In this document: one piece after another, positions 63,023 to 64,000 of the stretch
Numbering within the stretch: the stretch's first letter is position 1
How the letters are laid out: each line of letters begins with the position of its first letter
Assembly (NCBI RefSeq): GCF_027706845.1
Contig: NZ_JAQGCZ010000005.1
Coordinates: 372,001 to 436,000 of the forward strand
DNA length: 64,000 nucleotides
Reading direction: 5' to 3'
DNA from: Mycolicibacterium sp. BiH015
GTDB taxonomy: Bacteria > Actinomycetota > Actinomycetes > Mycobacteriales > Mycobacteriaceae
Program-made: the position numbers and the translations under genes
The notes under the pieces: model-generated
Databases searched by the model: none
Told to the model about the DNA's origin: nothing
What the model saw: the letters and a program-made list of their open reading frames with translations, nothing else

Positions 63023-64000
63023 GTGAAAAGGCTCCGTGGCTGGGATGCTGTACTGCTGTACAGCGAGACACCCACCGTTCACATGCACACGCTCAAGCTG
63101 GCGGTGATCGAGCTCGACGATCTCGGCGGTGCGACGTTCGGGGTCGAAGAGCTCCGCAAGGTCATCCACAGCAGGCTCTACAAGCTCGAGCCGTTTCGCT
63201 TCGAGTTGGTCGACATCCCGTTCAAGTTCCACCACCCCATGTGGCGCGAGAACGCCGAAGTGGATCTCGAATATCACGTTCGATCGGCGCGGGTCGCCGC
63301 ACCGGGTGGCCGCCGAGAACTCGACGAGGAAGTCGGCAGAATCGCCAGCACGCCGTTGGATCGCAGCAGACCGCTGTGGGAGATGTACCTGATCGAAGGT
63401 CTGGCGGGCGGCCGTATCGCGGTACTCGGCAAGATCCACCACGCCCTCGCCGACGGCGTGGCGTCGGCCAATTTGCTGGCCCGCGGCATGGATCTGCAGG
63501 ACGGGCCGCAGGCCGACCGCGATTCCTACGCCACCGACCCCGCTCCGTCCAAGGGCGAGCTGGTCCGTTCAGCTTTTACCGACCACCTCCGTCAGATCGC
63601 GAAGTTCCCCGGCGTGGTGCGCTACACGGCGCAGGGCATCCGCCGGGTGAAGGAGAGCGGGCACAAGCTCTCCCCGGAGCTGACCCGCCCGTTCACGCCG
63701 CCACCCACCTTCATCAACCACCAGATCGACGCGACGCGGAAGTTCGCCACCACCACGCTCGCGCTGGACGACGTCAAGGCGACCGGTAAGCAGCTCGGCG
63801 TCACCATCAACGACATGATCCTCGCGATGTCGGCGGGTGCGTTGCGAAAGTTGTTGCTGCACTATGACGGTCACGCAGACCACCCTCTGCTCGCATCGGT
63901 GCCGGTGAGCTTCGACTTCTCGCGCGACCGCATCTACGGTAATTACTTCACCGGTGTACTGGTCAGCATCCCCGTCGAGTTGGACGATCCGCTGGAGCGG
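63023..64000 (+). CDS. WS/DGAT wax ester/triacylglycerol synthase, partial (runs off window)
   Basis: 326 codons visible from the GTG at 63023, with GAAGG before it; the gene continues to the right of the window. The HHxxxDG active site is at H139-H140-A-L-A-D144-G, and TINDMILAMSAGALR near 264 is typical. It joins a fatty acyl-CoA to diacylglycerol or an alcohol to make storage lipid. It lies 28 bp after lipC, probably one operon. Equivalent of Rv0221. Confidence 0.92.
   Translation, partial: MKRLRGWDAVLLYSETPTVHMHTLKLAVIELDDLGGATFGVEELRKVIHSRLYKLEPFRFELVDIPFKFHHPMWRENAEVDLEYHVRSARVAAPGGRRELDEEVGRIASTPLDRSRPLWEMYLIEGLAGGRIAVLGKIHHALADGVASANLLARGMDLQDGPQADRDSYATDPAPSKGELVRSAFTDHLRQIAKFPGVVRYTAQGIRRVKESGHKLSPELTRPFTPPPTFINHQIDATRKFATTTLALDDVKATGKQLGVTINDMILAMSAGALRKLLLHYDGHADHPLLASVPVSFDFSRDRIYGNYFTGVLVSIPVELDDPLER

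Noticed and set aside
63040-63065. GCTGTAC and GTACAGC half-sites resembling the mmpL11 palindrome
   Set aside because: They lie inside the WS/DGAT coding region and arise from the codons for LLYS; no spacing match to the 21-bp element.

Overview
The window is high-GC (roughly two-thirds G+C) DNA from a mycobacterium, most likely a fast-growing species (Mycolicibacterium type). Evidence: MmpL3 and MmpL11 transporters, a GTP-type PEP carboxykinase, Zmp1, OmamA/OmamB, F420-type and WS/DGAT families, glycine-rich PGRS-like proteins, many GTG starts and 4-nt ATGA/GTGA gene overlaps. From memory, much of the gene order matches M. tuberculosis Rv0189c-Rv0221 (ilvD-ricR ... ldt ... zmp1-omamA-omamB ... 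Rv0201c-mmpL11-Rv0203-Rv0204c-Rv0205-mmpL3-Rv0207c-trmB-Rv0209-Rv0210-pckA ... fadD4-fadE3-Rv0216-lipW-lipC-Rv0221), with several blocks inserted between these landmarks. No rRNA, tRNA, CRISPR array or insertion sequence was seen.

Layout. 1-5.5 kb: end of an exported protein gene, a PGRS-like gene with its terminator, an ABC-F ATPase, two exported hypotheticals and a LysE exporter. 5.7-9.7 kb: DUF222/HNH gene, ilvD, and a copper-responsive DUF305 lipoprotein-ricR operon under a consensus RicR operator. 9.7-13.5 kb: DUF4232 lipoprotein, GT4 glycosyltransferase, a flavin/F420 oxidoreductase-like protein, a thiamine-binding-type protein and an L,D-transpeptidase. 13.6-17.6 kb: five translationally coupled genes (DUF4129, membrane protein, MoxR ATPase, DUF58, membrane protein). 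17.6-20 kb: a second PGRS-like gene, DUF393 and SnoaL-like genes. 20-26.4 kb: zmp1, omamA-omamB, a MTHFR-like protein with a methyltransferase, a hydrolase and a regulator. 26.4-30.6 kb: mmpL11 and two tandem haemophore-like genes. 30.6-36.7 kb: a PrrAB-like two-component system, DUF3054, M23-like lipoprotein, a flippase-like membrane protein and an AI-2E family protein. 36.7-45.8 kb: trmB-NYN-mmpL3 operon, a GTPase-like pair and pckA. 45.9-49 kb: SDR, MFS exporter and TetR with repeated operators. 49-64 kb: lipid/acyl-CoA catabolism (fadD4, enoyl-CoA hydratase, SDR, XRE and GntR regulators, fadE3, MaoC-type hydratase, CoA-transferase, amidohydrolase, lipW, a double-length acyl-CoA dehydrogenase, lipC and a partial WS/DGAT).

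How the parts fit. The window is dominated by cell-envelope lipid work: MmpL3/MmpL11 export, Mce-associated OmamA/B import, L,D-transpeptidase cross-linking, and fatty-acid or sterol-like catabolism near the right end. Local regulation is readable: a RicR box before DUF305-ricR, a 21-bp perfect palindrome before mmpL11, three 17-bp operators around tetR/MFS, a TGTCA-N7-TGACA dyad between fadE3 and maoC, and a consensus CRP box between the long fadE and lipC.

Most unusual observations: (1) MmpL3 carries about 106 extra residues with a DUF4190-like membrane motif between the two halves of the transporter; (2) two PGRS proteins have no PE domain but share another N-terminal export module; (3) the PrrB-like kinase seems to start at a CTG codon overlapping the regulator stop; (4) a CoA-transferase looks circularly permuted; (5) a MTHFR-like protein with a four-cysteine N-terminus is coupled to a methyltransferase. 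Comparisons with M. tuberculosis are from memory and were not checked against a database.
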